Assembly (NCBI GenBank): GCA_020053595.1
Contig: JAGVMV010000033.1
Location: 1-56,000 of the forward strand
Direction of reading: 5' to 3'
Source: Thermoleophilia bacterium
GTDB lineage: Bacteria; Actinomycetota; Thermoleophilia; BMS3ABIN01
Length of the DNA: 56,000 bases
Positions 9,904 to 17,497 of the stretch are shown here, one piece after another (within the stretch, counting starts at the first letter, position 1; each line of letters opens with the position of its first letter). The notes beneath the pieces are model-generated. The model searched no databases, was not told the DNA's origin, and was given only the letters and a program-made list of their open reading frames with translations. A program made the position numbers and the translations under genes.

Positions 9904-9920
9904 CAATATAAGACATTATG
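9904..9920. promoter_or_regulatory. imperfect operator copy CAATATA-AGA-CATTATG
   Basis: Two 7-mers with starts 10 bp apart, sharing the central AGA and the right half-site CATTATG with the perfect palindrome at 10,028-10,048. It lies about 180 bp upstream of the first receiver gene (9,722). Because the half-site resembles a -10 hexamer, promoter function is an alternative reading. Confidence 0.45.
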
Positions 9921-10027
9921 AAACCTTTTCCACTATCTTGACGCAAATTTATACCATAATTTTGAAATATTCAAGCATTTTCGGAATTATCTTCCAGGAG
10001 GCCGCAATTTTCCTTTAAAATCTGTAA

Positions 10028-10048
10028 ATCATAATGAGACATTATGAT
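10028..10048. promoter_or_regulatory. perfect 9-3-9 palindromic operator
   Basis: ATCATAATG, spacer AGA, CATTATGAT: a perfect inverted repeat of 9 bp with a 3-bp spacer, about 100 bp downstream of the degenerate-kinase stop and about 310 bp upstream of the first receiver of the next operon. The same core occurs over the start codon of the block's only DNA-binding gene, the regulator at 13,406-14,770, suggesting that it is the ligand (inference). Confidence 0.6.
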
Positions 10049-10144
10049 ACAGATGCAGATGTTTTAATACGAGGGGTCGTCTTCGGACAACAGGAAATGT
10101 GGAGGTTCAGGATCTGAAATTATGCAAGGCCTGCAGTAACTATT

Positions 10145-10849
10145 TCAGCGAATCTGCCTGGTCTCCGTCAGCGAGGGAATAGACAAGGTGTACTTGCGGA
10201 TTTTCTTCCTGGTTGTGTCCAGCGAGAGGGTGGCGGCGAGTTCGTTGAGATAATCCTTTAAAAATTCAGGCGCCGGCCCGGTATCCGCCAATGAAGACGT
10301 CGTGCCTTCGGCTTTGATTTCTATTACCGGCGTCTTGTCCTTGGCGGCAGAGGTCGACAGGGTCACCTTGCCACCTTCTCCCAGAGCCTCAATCAGGGGG
10401 GCTGTGAGCAAAAAAACCAGATACTGCAGTAGTGAAGGGTTATTCATGAGCTCGGCGACTCGCCCGCCATATTTTGCCTCGAGGGCGATATTATGTTGCG
10501 CGGCGAATCTCTGAAGGAGCGCGATCAGGTCTTCGACCGCGTCGTTGATCCGGAAAGCACTCACGGCTGCATCCCCACGATGCGCGAACCGGTTTAACGC
10601 GTCGGCAAGAGCAGCCGCCCGGTTTGCCCTTTCATTGATATTCGCCGTGATTTCCCGGCAGCGTTTGATTACCTGCTTGCCGTCCGCCTGCTTGCCGTCC
10701 GCCTGCTTGCCGTTCAGTAAATCATTGATCAGGCCGCTGTACTCCTTGATAACGGCCAGGTGATTCTGAAATTCATGGGTCGCGCCGGCGACTATCCTGC
10801 CCTGGAAAGCAATCTGTTCCTGGCAAAGATTTTTATCAGGACAGCTCAT
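10145..10849 (-). CDS. degenerate soluble histidine-kinase-like protein
   Basis: 234 residues with no TM helix. An H-box-like segment (GATHEFQNHLAVI) with the usual His-Glu is followed by a helical dimerisation region, then a shrunken ATPase-like region (VTLSTSAA, EIKAEGTTS). The N-box Asn (NLxxNAI) and the Gly-rich G-boxes are not recognisable. It could therefore be phosphorylated on His by another kinase, or act as a histidine phosphotransferase or phosphatase, rather than bind ATP (inference). A DGKQA repeat lies after the H-box. ATG shares its A with the preceding receiver's TAA stop (TAATG), so receiver and this protein are coupled. Confidence 0.7.
   Translation of the reverse strand: MSCPDKNLCQEQIAFQGRIVAGATHEFQNHLAVIKEYSGLINDLLNGKQADGKQADGKQVIKRCREITANINERANRAAALADALNRFAHRGDAAVSAFRINDAVEDLIALLQRFAAQHNIALEAKYGGRVAELMNNPSLLQYLVFLLTAPLIEALGEGGKVTLSTSAAKDKTPVIEIKAEGTTSSLADTGPAPEFLKDYLNELAATLSLDTTRKKIRKYTLSIPSLTETRQIR
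10672..10714. repeat. 15-bp tandem repeat inside the degenerate kinase gene
   Basis: The unit CCTGCTTGCCGTCCG occurs twice in full and once in part, encoding DGKQA repeats in the linker after the H-box. The period is a multiple of three, so copy-number change would vary linker length without breaking the frame. Confidence 0.85.
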
Positions 10850-11256
10850 TACATGCTCTGTCCATCAGCACCGCCTGATTCCTCCTTCCGCTTCTCGGCG
10901 GCCTGCTCGATCTTCGAAATCAGCTCGGCGATATCAATAGGCTTCATTAAATAGTCGAAGGCTCCCCGCTTCATCCCCTCGATGCTGCTGGACGCCACGC
11001 TGTGTCCTGTCAAAAAGATGGCTTCTACATCAGGGTCACGCAACTTTATTTCGCCCAGGGCATCCAGACCATCAAGGCCCGGCATCTTGATATCGAGCAG
11101 CACGACATCGGGCCGCAGGCCGGCGTCCAGAACGGTAAGCGCTTCATCAGCGCGACTGACCACTGTTACCTTAAAAGACCGCAACCGCAGGCGTTCGGCC
11201 AGGGTTTCAGCAAATTCAATTTCATCATCCACCAGCAGGACTTCGATAGCACTCAT
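10849..11256 (-). CDS. single-domain response regulator (receiver)
   Basis: 135 residues, receiver only: VLLVDDEIEF, Asp in VVLLDIKMPGLDG, Thr in FLTGHSVASS, Lys in YLMKPIDIAEL, and a charged Gly-rich tail. A strong GGAGGAG ribosome-binding site lies 9 nt before the ATG. The gene begins 6 nt after the dCache kinase stop and is coupled to the downstream degenerate kinase, giving a kinase-receiver-phosphotransferase-like order suggestive of a relay. Confidence 0.9.
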   Translation of the reverse strand: MSAIEVLLVDDEIEFAETLAERLRLRSFKVTVVSRADEALTVLDAGLRPDVVLLDIKMPGLDGLDALGEIKLRDPDVEAIFLTGHSVASSSIEGMKRGAFDYLMKPIDIAELISKIEQAAEKRKEESGGADGQSM

Positions 11257-11262
11257 TTCAGT

Positions 11263-12990
11263 TTACTCCTCCAAATCGCATTCAATGGGAAAATCGATAA
11301 TGAATTTCGCGCCCTCACCGGGAGGGCTTTCCACGCTTATATGGCCGCAGAGTTTCTTCACGATGCCATAAGTGATCGAGAGACCCAGACCGGTACCGCT
11401 GGCCTCATTCCTGATCTTGGTAGTGAAGAAAGGTTCGAAAATGTGCTTTATGACGTTTTGTGGAATACCGGGGCCTGTGTCCGTGATAACCGTACGCACG
11501 GTCCGGGGCTTCTTCGCCATGGTCTCGATCGTTACAGTTCCGTTTTTTTCTACCGCGTCAAGCGCGTTGTTCAATATATTCAGGAATATCTGTTGCAACT
11601 GCCCGCGGTCGCTCTCCATGCGGGGCAGCGTATCATCGAGGACAAGATCGAGTTTAATATCCCGATACAGGGCTTCTTTTTCCACAAAGCTCACTACTTC
11701 ACGAATGACGTCATTTATATGCAGCTTCTCTTTTTCCACTTCCATGCGGCGGGCAAAGCCCAGAAGCCTTTGCGTAATATCCTTGCATCTTTTAACCGCC
11801 GACGCCGCTCCATCGGTTAGAACCAGAAAACGGTCCCGTTGAGGAAAGTCGTCGGAATACCTGGTCAGATCACGAATCAGGCCTATTTTTTCATTGATGA
11901 TCGCCAGCGGGTTATTGATTTCGTGGGCTACGCCGGCCGCCAGCTGACCGACCGACGCAAGCTTCGCCGTATGCTGCGCCTCGGCCAGCATCTCATCACG
12001 CCGCTCATCGGCTCGCTTGATCATCGAAACCATCGCCCGCGTAACCCTGAACATCATGTAGAGTGCCAACAGGGCACAGGCGACGACAATGGCGATGAAT
12101 TGCATCTGGAACTGGTTCCAGGTCTCACCGTAGACATATCCGCGCCTTTCCAGCACCAGGATCCAGGGCATGCCTTCCAGTTTCGTGGAGACCACGATCA
12201 CCGGCGACCCCTGTTCATCTCTTTGGCCGAGCGATATGTTGTTTCCCGCCGCCGCCAGGTCCATGCTGTACACGTCGCCGATTTTTCCATGATTTCGCGA
12301 CTGGGTGCGCAGGGTTCCATCGACGCCGACCAGAAACATGTCGGTCGAGTCGTCGGTGTTGATTGTTGTGATGTAATTTGACAGATGCTCGGAATTGATA
12401 CTCGCGCGCAGCATCCAGTACCTGTCAGTTCCCGGAGCGCCGCTCGTCACGGTAACGACAAAATGAGGTACTCCGCGATAGCCGGTGAATATATCGCTGA
12501 CATCGGTTTTTCGTGAGTAGGCGTTTTGAAACCATTCCTGATCCGAATAGTTGATGCCCTGGAAAGGATATGGTCCCACGTAAGCGCGCTGCACTCCTGA
12601 TGAGTCAAGCGTCCCCAGGTCGACAACCCACCAGTACTCATTCCTCAGCCGGATGAACAGGGTGTCGAGTTTGGACTGGTCAAACAGCTCTCCGTAACTG
12701 TAGCCCTGGGCGACCACATTCATGGTGGAGAGCGTTTCCTGAATATGAAATTCGAATGACTGCTTGGCGCTTTGCGTGTCCAGCCGCAGCTTGTCACTGG
12801 TGTCCCGTTCAAAAAGGCTGCGATACTGGAAAAAGCCTAGTAGTGTGATGACCACCAGCGGCAGAATGACAGCGACGAAGGCGGCACTGACGAACAGTCT
12901 CTGCAGGTAGGCATACCTCTGCTTTCTGTTCAGCGAGCTTCCAGGCTCATCTGACAGGATAAAACCCCGTATCCGCGATATCAGCTTCAT
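11263..12990 (-). CDS. dCache sensor histidine kinase (first of the block)
   Basis: 575 residues from ATG at 12990 (MKLISRIRGF), which has a GAAGAAAG ribosome-binding site; the longer open frame overlaps the NifX-like gene and is not coding. TM helix at about 31-53, extracellular dCache domain (AYVGPYPFQGINYSDQEWF, DIFTGYRGVPHFVVTV), second TM at about 300-320, then H-box (GVAHEINNPLAI), N-box (ILNNALDAV), DTGPGIPQNV and [12 protein letters not shown]. All catalytic motifs are present. The extracellular sensor resembles that of the 6,963-8,669 kinase: AYVG, the (D)IF(S/T)G(F/Y)RGVPHF core and spacing are shared, indicating duplication. Confidence 0.92.
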   Translation of the reverse strand: MKLISRIRGFILSDEPGSSLNRKQRYAYLQRLFVSAAFVAVILPLVVITLLGFFQYRSLFERDTSDKLRLDTQSAKQSFEFHIQETLSTMNVVAQGYSYGELFDQSKLDTLFIRLRNEYWWVVDLGTLDSSGVQRAYVGPYPFQGINYSDQEWFQNAYSRKTDVSDIFTGYRGVPHFVVTVTSGAPGTDRYWMLRASINSEHLSNYITTINTDDSTDMFLVGVDGTLRTQSRNHGKIGDVYSMDLAAAGNNISLGQRDEQGSPVIVVSTKLEGMPWILVLERRGYVYGETWNQFQMQFIAIVVACALLALYMMFRVTRAMVSMIKRADERRDEMLAEAQHTAKLASVGQLAAGVAHEINNPLAIINEKIGLIRDLTRYSDDFPQRDRFLVLTDGAASAVKRCKDITQRLLGFARRMEVEKEKLHINDVIREVVSFVEKEALYRDIKLDLVLDDTLPRMESDRGQLQQIFLNILNNALDAVEKNGTVTIETMAKKPRTVRTVITDTGPGIPQNVIKHIFEPFFTTKIRNEASGTGLGLSITYGIVKKLCGHISVESPPGEGAKFIIDFPIECDLEE

Positions 12991-13003
12991 CTGATTTCTT
13001 TCT

Positions 13004-13345
13004 TCAGGATGACACGGCTCCCGGCATGATCGCGTTTGGCGCAAGCCGGTCCTGCAACAGCAATTCCAGCGCCTCCTGGTAAGGCCCGATGATACCGTCG
13101 ATAATCCGGATCTTTTTCCAGTTGAGATATTCGTAGTGCACTTCGTCGATCCCGCCGCAGATGACCAGATCAGCCGCTTCGCTGACCGCCAGGCCGCAGA
13201 GCTCATCCCCTGACGGCTCGGAAAGCAACAGCTCTCTCGGCTCTCCGATAATGCTGCCGTTTTCCAGCTGGACAAAAACCGCTTCGACCGTCAGATCGAA
13301 TCTCGGCGCCACGTCATTCCTGAAAATTGCGATCATTATTTTCAT
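13004..13345 (-). CDS. NifX/NifB-type FeMo-cofactor-binding domain protein
   Basis: 113 residues from MKIMIAIFRND, with GGAAGGCGGGAC just upstream; an upstream in-frame start at 13381 is weaker. The fold signature is that of the dinitrogenase iron-molybdenum cofactor family: an N-terminal beta strand with APRFDLT, a central strand plus SEAADLVICGGI, and a C-terminal segment with an IIDGIIGPYQEAL motif. Family members bind FeMo-co or other metal clusters. No nif genes are in view. It sits between the regulator and the first kinase, so a sensory or metal-binding role in signalling is possible (inference). Confidence 0.75.
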   Translation of the reverse strand: MKIMIAIFRNDVAPRFDLTVEAVFVQLENGSIIGEPRELLLSEPSGDELCGLAVSEAADLVICGGIDEVHYEYLNWKKIRIIDGIIGPYQEALELLLQDRLAPNAIMPGAVSS

Positions 13346-13405
13346 GTTCGTCCCGCCTTCCCGACCGAAGAAAGCCGGCATCCTTTCAGGCGGCTGTCTG
13401 GCGTT

Positions 13406-14770
13406 CTAAATGCCATGATGCTTGAGTTTCCGGTACAGGGTGCTGCGAGCCCACCCCAGCATTTTTGCGGCTTCACTCCGCTTGCCCCGGCTTTTTCGCA
13501 ATGCCTCGATAATCATTTCTTTTTCAACATCATCCCACTTCGTGGCACCGCCTGTGGTCTCGCCATCAGCAGTACGTCGTTCCTGCCCTTTTTTGGCGCC
13601 CCAGCTTGAAGCATATCTCTCAGCTTCGTTCCCCTGGGTGAGATATTCAGGGAGATGTTCATACTTCACAGTCTCGCCCAGGCTGAGCGTTACCGCATGT
13701 TCGAGTATGTTGCGTAACTCACGCACGTTTCCGGGAAACGAGTAGTCTTTCAATACCTGCAGCGCTTTCCTTTCAAAATGAGGAGCGAGATTGCCGGTGG
13801 AAAGTGACTTGACAAAATGATCGATAAGCAATGGGATGTCCTCGGCCCTTTCCCTGAGCGGGGGCAGGTGGAGCCGGAGTACATTCAGCCGGTAGAAAAG
13901 GTCTTCGCGAAATTGTCCTTCCGCGATCATCGCCTTCAGATCCATGCTCGTCGCTGCAATGATACGCGCGTTCATGGCGACCTTTTTTGTGCTGCCGAGG
14001 GCCGAGAACTCGCCGTCGTCGAGCACCGTCAGCAGCTTAACCTGCAGCGAGAGCGGCAGGTCGCCGATCTCGGTGAAAAATATTGTGCCACGGTCCGCCA
14101 GACGGAACATGCCCGGCCGCTTGTGGTCGGCGCCGGGAAAAGCTCCCTGCGCGTGACCAAAAAGCTCGGACTCGAGCATCTGTTCTGGCAAGGCGCCGCA
14201 ATTAACCTTGATGAACGGATATCCCGACCGTTTAGAGGCCTGATGAATCTTCTCGGCTACAAAACCTTTACCGGTTCCGGTCTCTCCATAAATCAATACC
14301 GATGCATCGGTGCCGGCAAAGATCGGAATTTGTTCATTCACATCCTGCATTTTGGGGCTGAGGCTGATAACCCCTTCGAAACCGTCCAGTCCGGCCCCTT
14401 TTTCCTGCAGATAAGGGGCAAAAGAAAGGTCCTCGATAACCACCATGACACCAAGCAAATCCGCGGAATGACTCTCCAGCGGTGAAATGGTAAAACGCAC
14501 GGGAATTATTTTCCGGTTCCGGTCGAGGATATTGCCTTCATGGGCCACCATCTTCTTTTCCTGCAGCACAGCCCTGAAGGAATCAGCGAACGGATGCAGA
14601 TTACTGCGCAGAATATAATCAGCCTGAACTCCCGCAGCTTCGTCGTTACTGCGCCCGGTAAGCGCTTCGGCACGACGGTTCATTCTGCTCACATTCAGGT
14701 TTTTATCCACCAAAATAACGGCATGGGGAATGCCGTCGATGAGATTTAGTAAATTCGCATTATGAAACAT
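13406..14770 (-). CDS. PAS-AAA+-Fis regulator of the sigma-54-activator family with altered motifs
   Basis: 454 residues: PAS at about 8-115; AAA+ at about 133-360 with Walker A GETGTGKG (162-169), arginine-finger region (FREDLFYRLNVLRLHLPPLRER) and ELR segment; Fis-type HTH at about 428-450 (RSEAAKMLGWARSTLYRKL). The sigma-54-contacting GAFTGA loop reads GAFPGA (Pro212, codon 14135-14137), the Walker B Asp-Glu reads FFTEIG (Thr233), and sensor I reads AATS rather than AATN. Loss of the loop Thr and Walker B Asp argues against normal sigma-54 activation; a DNA-binding repressor or sigma-70-type regulator is plausible (inference). CATTATG half-sites overlap its start codon, suggesting autoregulation. 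Confidence 0.88.
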   Translation of the reverse strand: MFHNANLLNLIDGIPHAVILVDKNLNVSRMNRRAEALTGRSNDEAAGVQADYILRSNLHPFADSFRAVLQEKKMVAHEGNILDRNRKIIPVRFTISPLESHSADLLGVMVVIEDLSFAPYLQEKGAGLDGFEGVISLSPKMQDVNEQIPIFAGTDASVLIYGETGTGKGFVAEKIHQASKRSGYPFIKVNCGALPEQMLESELFGHAQGAFPGADHKRPGMFRLADRGTIFFTEIGDLPLSLQVKLLTVLDDGEFSALGSTKKVAMNARIIAATSMDLKAMIAEGQFREDLFYRLNVLRLHLPPLRERAEDIPLLIDHFVKSLSTGNLAPHFERKALQVLKDYSFPGNVRELRNILEHAVTLSLGETVKYEHLPEYLTQGNEAERYASSWGAKKGQERRTADGETTGGATKWDDVEKEMIIEALRKSRGKRSEAAKMLGWARSTLYRKLKHHGI

Positions 14771-14806
14771 AATCAGACATTATTATACACGTTATGTTCT
14801 ATTATG
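14758..14806. promoter_or_regulatory. array of five helically phased operator half-sites over the regulator start
   Basis: Half-sites CATTATG (14758), CATAATC (14768), CATTATT (14778), CGTTATG (14790) and TATTATG (14800) start 10-12 bp apart, on one DNA face. CATAATC-AGA-CATTATT matches the palindrome at 10,028-10,048, including the AGA spacer. The ATG of the regulator (14768-14770) lies inside the array, so binding would block its translation-start region and expression; autorepression is inferred. Confidence 0.6.
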
Positions 14807-14847
14807 TGTCATTTCTTCCAAATTTTTTCTGTTTGCGGCATGAATGA

Positions 14848-14876
14848 AAGGGGCACGGCCTGCGGCCGTGCCCCTT
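14848..14876. terminator. hairpin terminator after fhs
   Basis: A perfect 13-bp inverted repeat (AAGGGGCACGGCC / GGCCGTGCCCCTT) with a 3-nt loop lies between the fhs stop and the regulator promoter. The U-tract after it is weak on the minus strand. Confidence 0.75.
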
Positions 14877-14934
14877 AAATACGGACAACTCACTCCCTGC
14901 TCGATCGAAAACCGGGATTTGATTGATCGCTTTC

Positions 14935-16638
14935 CTAGAACAGACCCGTGATCCTCCCGGTCTCCACATCGATATCCACATCCACGGCTGCAGGTCTTTC
15001 CGACAGACCGGGCATGGTGCTCATGGCGCCCAGGATCGGATAGAGGAAGCCGGCGCCGATACTCGGCCGAATATCGCGGATCGGCACCCGGAAGCCGGTG
15101 GGCCGGTTCTTGAGCGTCGGATCGTGCGACAGCGACAGATGCGTCTTGGCCATGCAGATCGGCAGCTTGTCATAGCCCGCCTCGGTAAACCGCTTGATCT
15201 TTTCCTCCGCCTCCGGCATGTAATCGACTCCGTCAGCGCCATAGACTTTGGTGGCGATGGTCTCGATTTTTTCCTTGATAGAGGCGCTATCCGGATACAG
15301 AAACTGGAAGTCGCTGGGCCGGTCACAGGCTTCGACCACTGCGTTGGCTGCTTCAATCGCACCGTCACCGCCATCGGCGTGTACCGTGATCGGGTTGCAG
15401 GCCTCGGCGCCGAATTCCAGCGCCTTCTTCTGCACCAGCTCTACCTCGGCGTCCGTATCGGAGGCGAAACGGTTGACCGTCACCACTACCGGGACACCGA
15501 ACAGCTTCATGTTCTCGATCTGCTTTTGCAGGTTGGCGCAGCCCTTTTCGAGCATCTCCAGATCTTCCTTCTCCAGCTCGGAACGATCCTGCATGCGGCC
15601 AAAGCCGTGCATCTTCAGCGCCCGGATAGTAGCTGTGATATTGACGCAACTGGCGGCGAAACCACCGTAGCGGCAGGTGATGTCCATGAACTTCTCCGCA
15701 CCCAGGTCGGCGCCGAAGCCCGACTCGGTGACCACATAGTCGGCCAGTTTGAGGGCGATTTTGGTCGATAGCACGGAATTGTTGCCGTGGGCAATGTTCG
15801 CGAACGGTCCAGCATGCATGAAGACGGGGCCATGTTCCAGGGTCTGGATCAGGTTAGGTTTCAATGCGTCCTTCATCAGCACGGTCATGGCGCCCGCCGC
15901 TCCTATATCCTCAGCCGTCAACGGCTTGCCGTCGCGGTCATAGGCAAAAACGATGCGTCCCATGCGCTCACGCAGGTCTTTGAGATCTGTTGCCAGCGCC
16001 AGTATGGCCATGACTTCCGATGCTACGGCGATATCGAAACCGGTTTCCCTCGGCGTGCCGTTAAGGTAGCCGCCCAGACCGACGACGGTCTGCCTGAGCG
16101 CCCGGTCGTTCATGTCGATGACGCGGCGCCAGCTGACGGTCAGCGGGTTGATGTTGAGCTTGTTGCGGCCTTCCATCAGTTCGGTGTCGATCATCGCCGC
16201 CAGCAGGTTATTGGCGGCGCTGACCGCGTGGATATCGCCGGTGAAATGCAGATTCAGGTCTTCCATGGGGATAGCCTGGGCGTAACCGCCACCGGCCGCT
16301 CCACCCTTGATGCCGAAAACCGGGCCCAGGGAAGGTTCGCGGATGCAGAGGATGACCTTCTTGCCGATCTTCCTGAGCGCCTGCGCCAGGCCCAGAGAAG
16401 TCACTGTCTTGCCCTCACCCCATGGTGTCGGGGTGATGGCGGTGACATCGATCAGCTTGCCATCGGGCTCGTCCTTGAGCCGTTCGAGGATCGACTTGTA
16501 GTCGACCTTTGCCTTGTACTTGCCGTAGAGCTCGAGCTCTTCCTCGAGAATCCCGGCATCCGCCGCGATCTCGGTAATCGGCTTCATCTCTGCAGCCTGC
16601 GCAATGTCAATATCTGAGGGGACAGTCATTCCAGACAC
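14935..16638 (-). CDS. fhs: formate--tetrahydrofolate ligase
   Basis: 567 residues, matching the family length of about 555-560. It makes 10-formyl-THF from formate, THF and ATP, the entry step of the methyl branch of the Wood-Ljungdahl pathway. Motifs: P-loop TPTPWGEGKT, IREPSLGPVFGIKGGAAGGG, HFTGDIHAVSAANNLL, GFGADLGAEKFMDI and PVVVTVNRFASDTD. The GTG at 16638 is chosen because AAGGAG lies 7 nt upstream; ATG at 16629 is 16 nt from that site. A consensus promoter precedes it. It is monocistronic and may fit with the ferredoxin-ASKHA protein in C1/corrinoid metabolism (inference). Confidence 0.97.
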   Translation of the reverse strand: MSGMTVPSDIDIAQAAEMKPITEIAADAGILEEELELYGKYKAKVDYKSILERLKDEPDGKLIDVTAITPTPWGEGKTVTSLGLAQALRKIGKKVILCIREPSLGPVFGIKGGAAGGGYAQAIPMEDLNLHFTGDIHAVSAANNLLAAMIDTELMEGRNKLNINPLTVSWRRVIDMNDRALRQTVVGLGGYLNGTPRETGFDIAVASEVMAILALATDLKDLRERMGRIVFAYDRDGKPLTAEDIGAAGAMTVLMKDALKPNLIQTLEHGPVFMHAGPFANIAHGNNSVLSTKIALKLADYVVTESGFGADLGAEKFMDITCRYGGFAASCVNITATIRALKMHGFGRMQDRSELEKEDLEMLEKGCANLQKQIENMKLFGVPVVVTVNRFASDTDAEVELVQKKALEFGAEACNPITVHADGGDGAIEAANAVVEACDRPSDFQFLYPDSASIKEKIETIATKVYGADGVDYMPEAEEKIKRFTEAGYDKLPICMAKTHLSLSHDPTLKNRPTGFRVPIRDIRPSIGAGFLYPILGAMSTMPGLSERPAAVDVDIDVETGRITGLF

Positions 16639-16694
16639 CAAAATGCTCCTTTCGCCAAGAGGTTGTGAACAGAAGTACAAACTTAGAGAGTGGA

Positions 16695-16724
16695 ATTATA
16701 CGCCGGAAAGGGTTAGACCGTCAA
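16695..16724 (-). promoter_or_regulatory. sigma-70-type promoter of fhs
   Basis: On the minus strand TTGACG (-35) and TATAAT (-10) are separated by 18 bp, upstream of the AAGGAG and GTG start of fhs. The mRNA leader would be about 50 nt. Confidence 0.75.
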
Positions 16725-16759
16725 TAATCAGCAAAAAGTCGTTGTGATATTATTAAGGT

Positions 16760-17023
16760 ATGCCTGACCGCTCAAGAAAAAAGAAAAAGGCAAGAGATCT
16801 TAATATTCTTGCCTCTCAGATCATAGCCGAGGCCACCGAAGAGGAAAAGCCAGCCGAGGAACGGGAACCAGAGCCCGAGAAGAACCAGGCGGCTGTAGAG
16901 CTAGGTCGTAAGGGTGGACTTAAAGGTGGCAAGGCTCGCGCTGCTAAACTAACCCCGGAGCGCCGCCGAGAGATTGCTAAGAAAGCTGCCCAAGCTCGAT
17001 GGAAGAAAACTACCGATCAATAA
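16760..17023 (+). CDS. small basic protein with KGG/ARW motif
   Basis: 87 residues. A Lys/Arg-rich N-terminus, an acidic Glu/Pro stretch, then a motif at about 48-83 reading LGRKGGLKGGKARAAKL, TPERRREIAKKAAQARW and KK. The same motif begins the P63C protein 1 kb downstream. It looks like a small nucleic-acid-binding element (inference from charge only). A TATTAT box ends 6 nt before the ATG and there is no good ribosome-binding site spacing, so the mRNA is probably leaderless. Function unknown. Confidence 0.7.
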   Translation: MPDRSRKKKKARDLNILASQIIAEATEEEKPAEEREPEPEKNQAAVELGRKGGLKGGKARAAKLTPERRREIAKKAAQARWKKTTDQ

Positions 17024-17056
17024 TCGAACCCTCGCCTTAGAAGAAAAACACTTAAT

Positions 17057-17497
17057 TCAGCGAGTGCGGCCATATCCGTAACCGCCGAAGAATCCACCGC
17101 CTCCAGCAACAATAAACCCGATTAAGGAAGTCAAAAGATCTTTATTATCCTTGGCAAGAAAAACAACCAGGAAAATGATAAATGCGGCAGCAATGAGAGC
17201 ATAAACTAGATTGAACCATCTGTTAGATTTTCTATCCTGATGATCATGTATGCCATCTTCTTGGCATTGATCTAGAATTTTATCAATATGCGCGGGGGTA
17301 ATTTTTTCAATAAGAGGGTTTGGAAGGGGACCGCTGAAAGCCATCTGCTTAAACATTATTTCCCTTACGGGTTCTGGAACATGCTCAAAAATTTCACCAA
17401 AAGCCTGCTCGGCTTTTTTCTCATTTTCGGAGGGTTCTGTATCGGGGGTTGGAACTACTTCTTTGGGTTCATCTTGTGAAGAGTCACCTGTATTCAT
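17057..17497 (-). CDS. DUF2335-like membrane protein
   Basis: 146 residues from ATG at 17497, chosen because its ATGA overlaps the TGA of the upstream gene; the open frame extends further by a TTG. An acidic Pro/Glu-rich N-terminus, then FSGPLPNP and ITPAHIDKILDQ, then two adjacent TM helices (about 93-115 and 120-138, ending in a Gly-rich hairpin). FSGPLP followed by a helix and a pair of C-terminal TMs resembles DUF2335 predicted membrane proteins. Function unknown. It forms a two-gene operon with the preceding gene. Confidence 0.65.
   Translation of the reverse strand: MNTGDSSQDEPKEVVPTPDTEPSENEKKAEQAFGEIFEHVPEPVREIMFKQMAFSGPLPNPLIEKITPAHIDKILDQCQEDGIHDHQDRKSNRWFNLVYALIAAAFIIFLVVFLAKDNKDLLTSLIGFIVAGGGGFFGGYGYGRTR

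Larger units (their letters stand above)
9732..10144. other. 413-bp AT-rich intergenic region with operators
   Basis: No coding sequence is seen. The stretch separates the upstream half of the signalling block (ending with the degenerate kinase) from the receiver/TauE half and must hold the promoter of the latter. It contains two copies of the CATAATG-AGA-CATTATG motif, annotated separately. I found no convincing sigma-54 promoter (GG-N10-GC) on the minus strand, although the block's regulator is of the sigma-54-activator family. Confidence 0.7.

Noticed and set aside
9732-10144. Sigma-54 promoter for the receiver operon
   Set aside because: The closest match has the GC and CC dinucleotides one base too near (9-bp gap), so it does not meet the GG-N10-GC rule.
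11263-13275. 670-residue version of the first dCache kinase with an extra N-terminus
   Set aside because: The extra 95 codons overlap the NifX-like gene in another frame; the ATG at 12990 has a good ribosome-binding site and begins typical kinase sequence.
17022-17040. Possible tRNA-like TCGAACCC segment
   Set aside because: No acceptor or anticodon arms can be built around it.
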